In this document: piece after piece, positions 63,631 through 64,000 of the stretch
How the letters are laid out: each line of letters starts with the position of its first letter
How positions within the stretch are numbered: position 1 is the first letter of the stretch
Notes under the pieces: model-generated
What the model was told of the DNA's origin: nothing
The model's input: only the letters and a program-made list of their open reading frames with translations
The model's database searches: none
Translations under genes and position numbers: made by a program
Origin: Chionoecetes opilio
Taxonomy: Eukaryota; Arthropoda; Malacostraca; Decapoda; Majidae
Assembly (NCBI GenBank): GCA_016584305.1
Contig: JACEEZ010012757.1
Coordinates: 89,501 to 153,500 of the forward strand
Length of the DNA: 64,000 nt
Direction: 5' to 3'

Positions 63631-64000
63631 CATGAAGGGTATCAATAGAAGCGCAATTTTATTAGCTTTCCATTGCTATATTTCTTTATCTGATAAATTG
63701 ATTAGAACCATGCATAAATTAGCGTTAAATAAATAAATAAAATCATCAATCGGGTAATTTTCCCGATTGATGACGTTATTTATTTACTTATATATTTCGT
63801 TTTCTGTTAAATGAATTAGCACCATGTATAAATTAGCGTTGACTAAATAAATAACCTCATCAATCGGGAAAATTACCCGATTGATGATTTTATTTATTTA
63901 GTTAACGTTAATTTATGCATGGCTCTAATAAATTTATCAGATAAAGAAATATAGCAACGGAAAGCTAATAAAATTGCGCTTCTATTGATACCCTTCATGA
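63631..64000. repeat. Palindrome running off the window end
   Basis: 63631-63815 is matched in reverse by 63816-64000 (tcatgaagggtatcaatag at the left and its complement at the very end). Each arm contains a smaller hairpin, catcaatcggg ... cccgattgatg, at about 63744-63774 and 63860-63890. The element probably extends further right. Confidence 0.85.

Overview
The window is nuclear DNA from an animal, most likely an arthropod and probably a decapod crustacean. That is an inference from the mix of content: one conserved eukaryotic gene with long introns, abundant simple-sequence DNA, tRNA-Val-headed SINEs, several non-LTR retrotransposon families, hAT, piggyBac-like and Tigger-like DNA transposons, and scattered AACCT-rich stretches. 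There is no bacterial-style gene organisation.

The only host gene I can reconstruct completely is NAA50 (N-alpha-acetyltransferase 50, the NatE catalytic subunit; san in Drosophila), on the + strand. It has four coding exons (3820-3827, 6158-6294, 11940-12126, 14543-14684) whose splice phases join to an uninterrupted 157-residue protein, with the acetyl-CoA motif and the human catalytic residues at the same numbering. A CpG-rich promoter with two perfect CRE palindromes precedes it. Three of its splice sites have been duplicated. The exon 2 acceptor lies on both sides of a LINE fragment. The exon 3 acceptor is repeated 11 times in a 27-bp in-phase minisatellite. The exon 3 donor has a second copy 132 bp downstream.

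Other coding material is partial. Positions 1-1570 (minus) hold part of an uncharacterised cysteine/histidine-containing protein that runs off the window and has about three frame breaks. Positions 31186-32757 (minus) hold a broken basic repeat protein that I cannot name. Positions 46712-50884 (minus) hold a LINE with a 929-codon endonuclease/reverse-transcriptase ORF2. Shorter reverse-transcriptase remnants lie near 2.8, 23.9-25.1, 29-30 and 46 kb, and transposase pieces occur at 9.4, 18.3 and 37.5 kb.

Most of the rest is mobile or tandem DNA. I could define exact ends and target-site duplications for seven hAT-type elements (7304, 9257, 22389, 30117, 33304, 36231, 51717), a piggyBac-like TTAA MITE family with six copies, and several TA-flanked MITEs. 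Two hAT elements (36231-38071 and 51717-54434) carry minisatellites of 1.0 and 2.3 kb. Further minisatellites occur at 8.8 kb (23 bp), 20.1 kb (26 bp), 23.7/25.4 kb (31 bp), 26.3 kb (15 bp), 34.4 kb (41 bp), 40.2 kb (31 bp) and 57.1 kb (40 bp). Long open frames inside these arrays are not treated as genes. A 2.8-kb nested inverted repeat lies at 28.3-31.1 kb, and a palindrome runs off the right end. From about 57.7 to 61.6 kb, repeat copies differ by many small indels and the sequence may be of poor quality.
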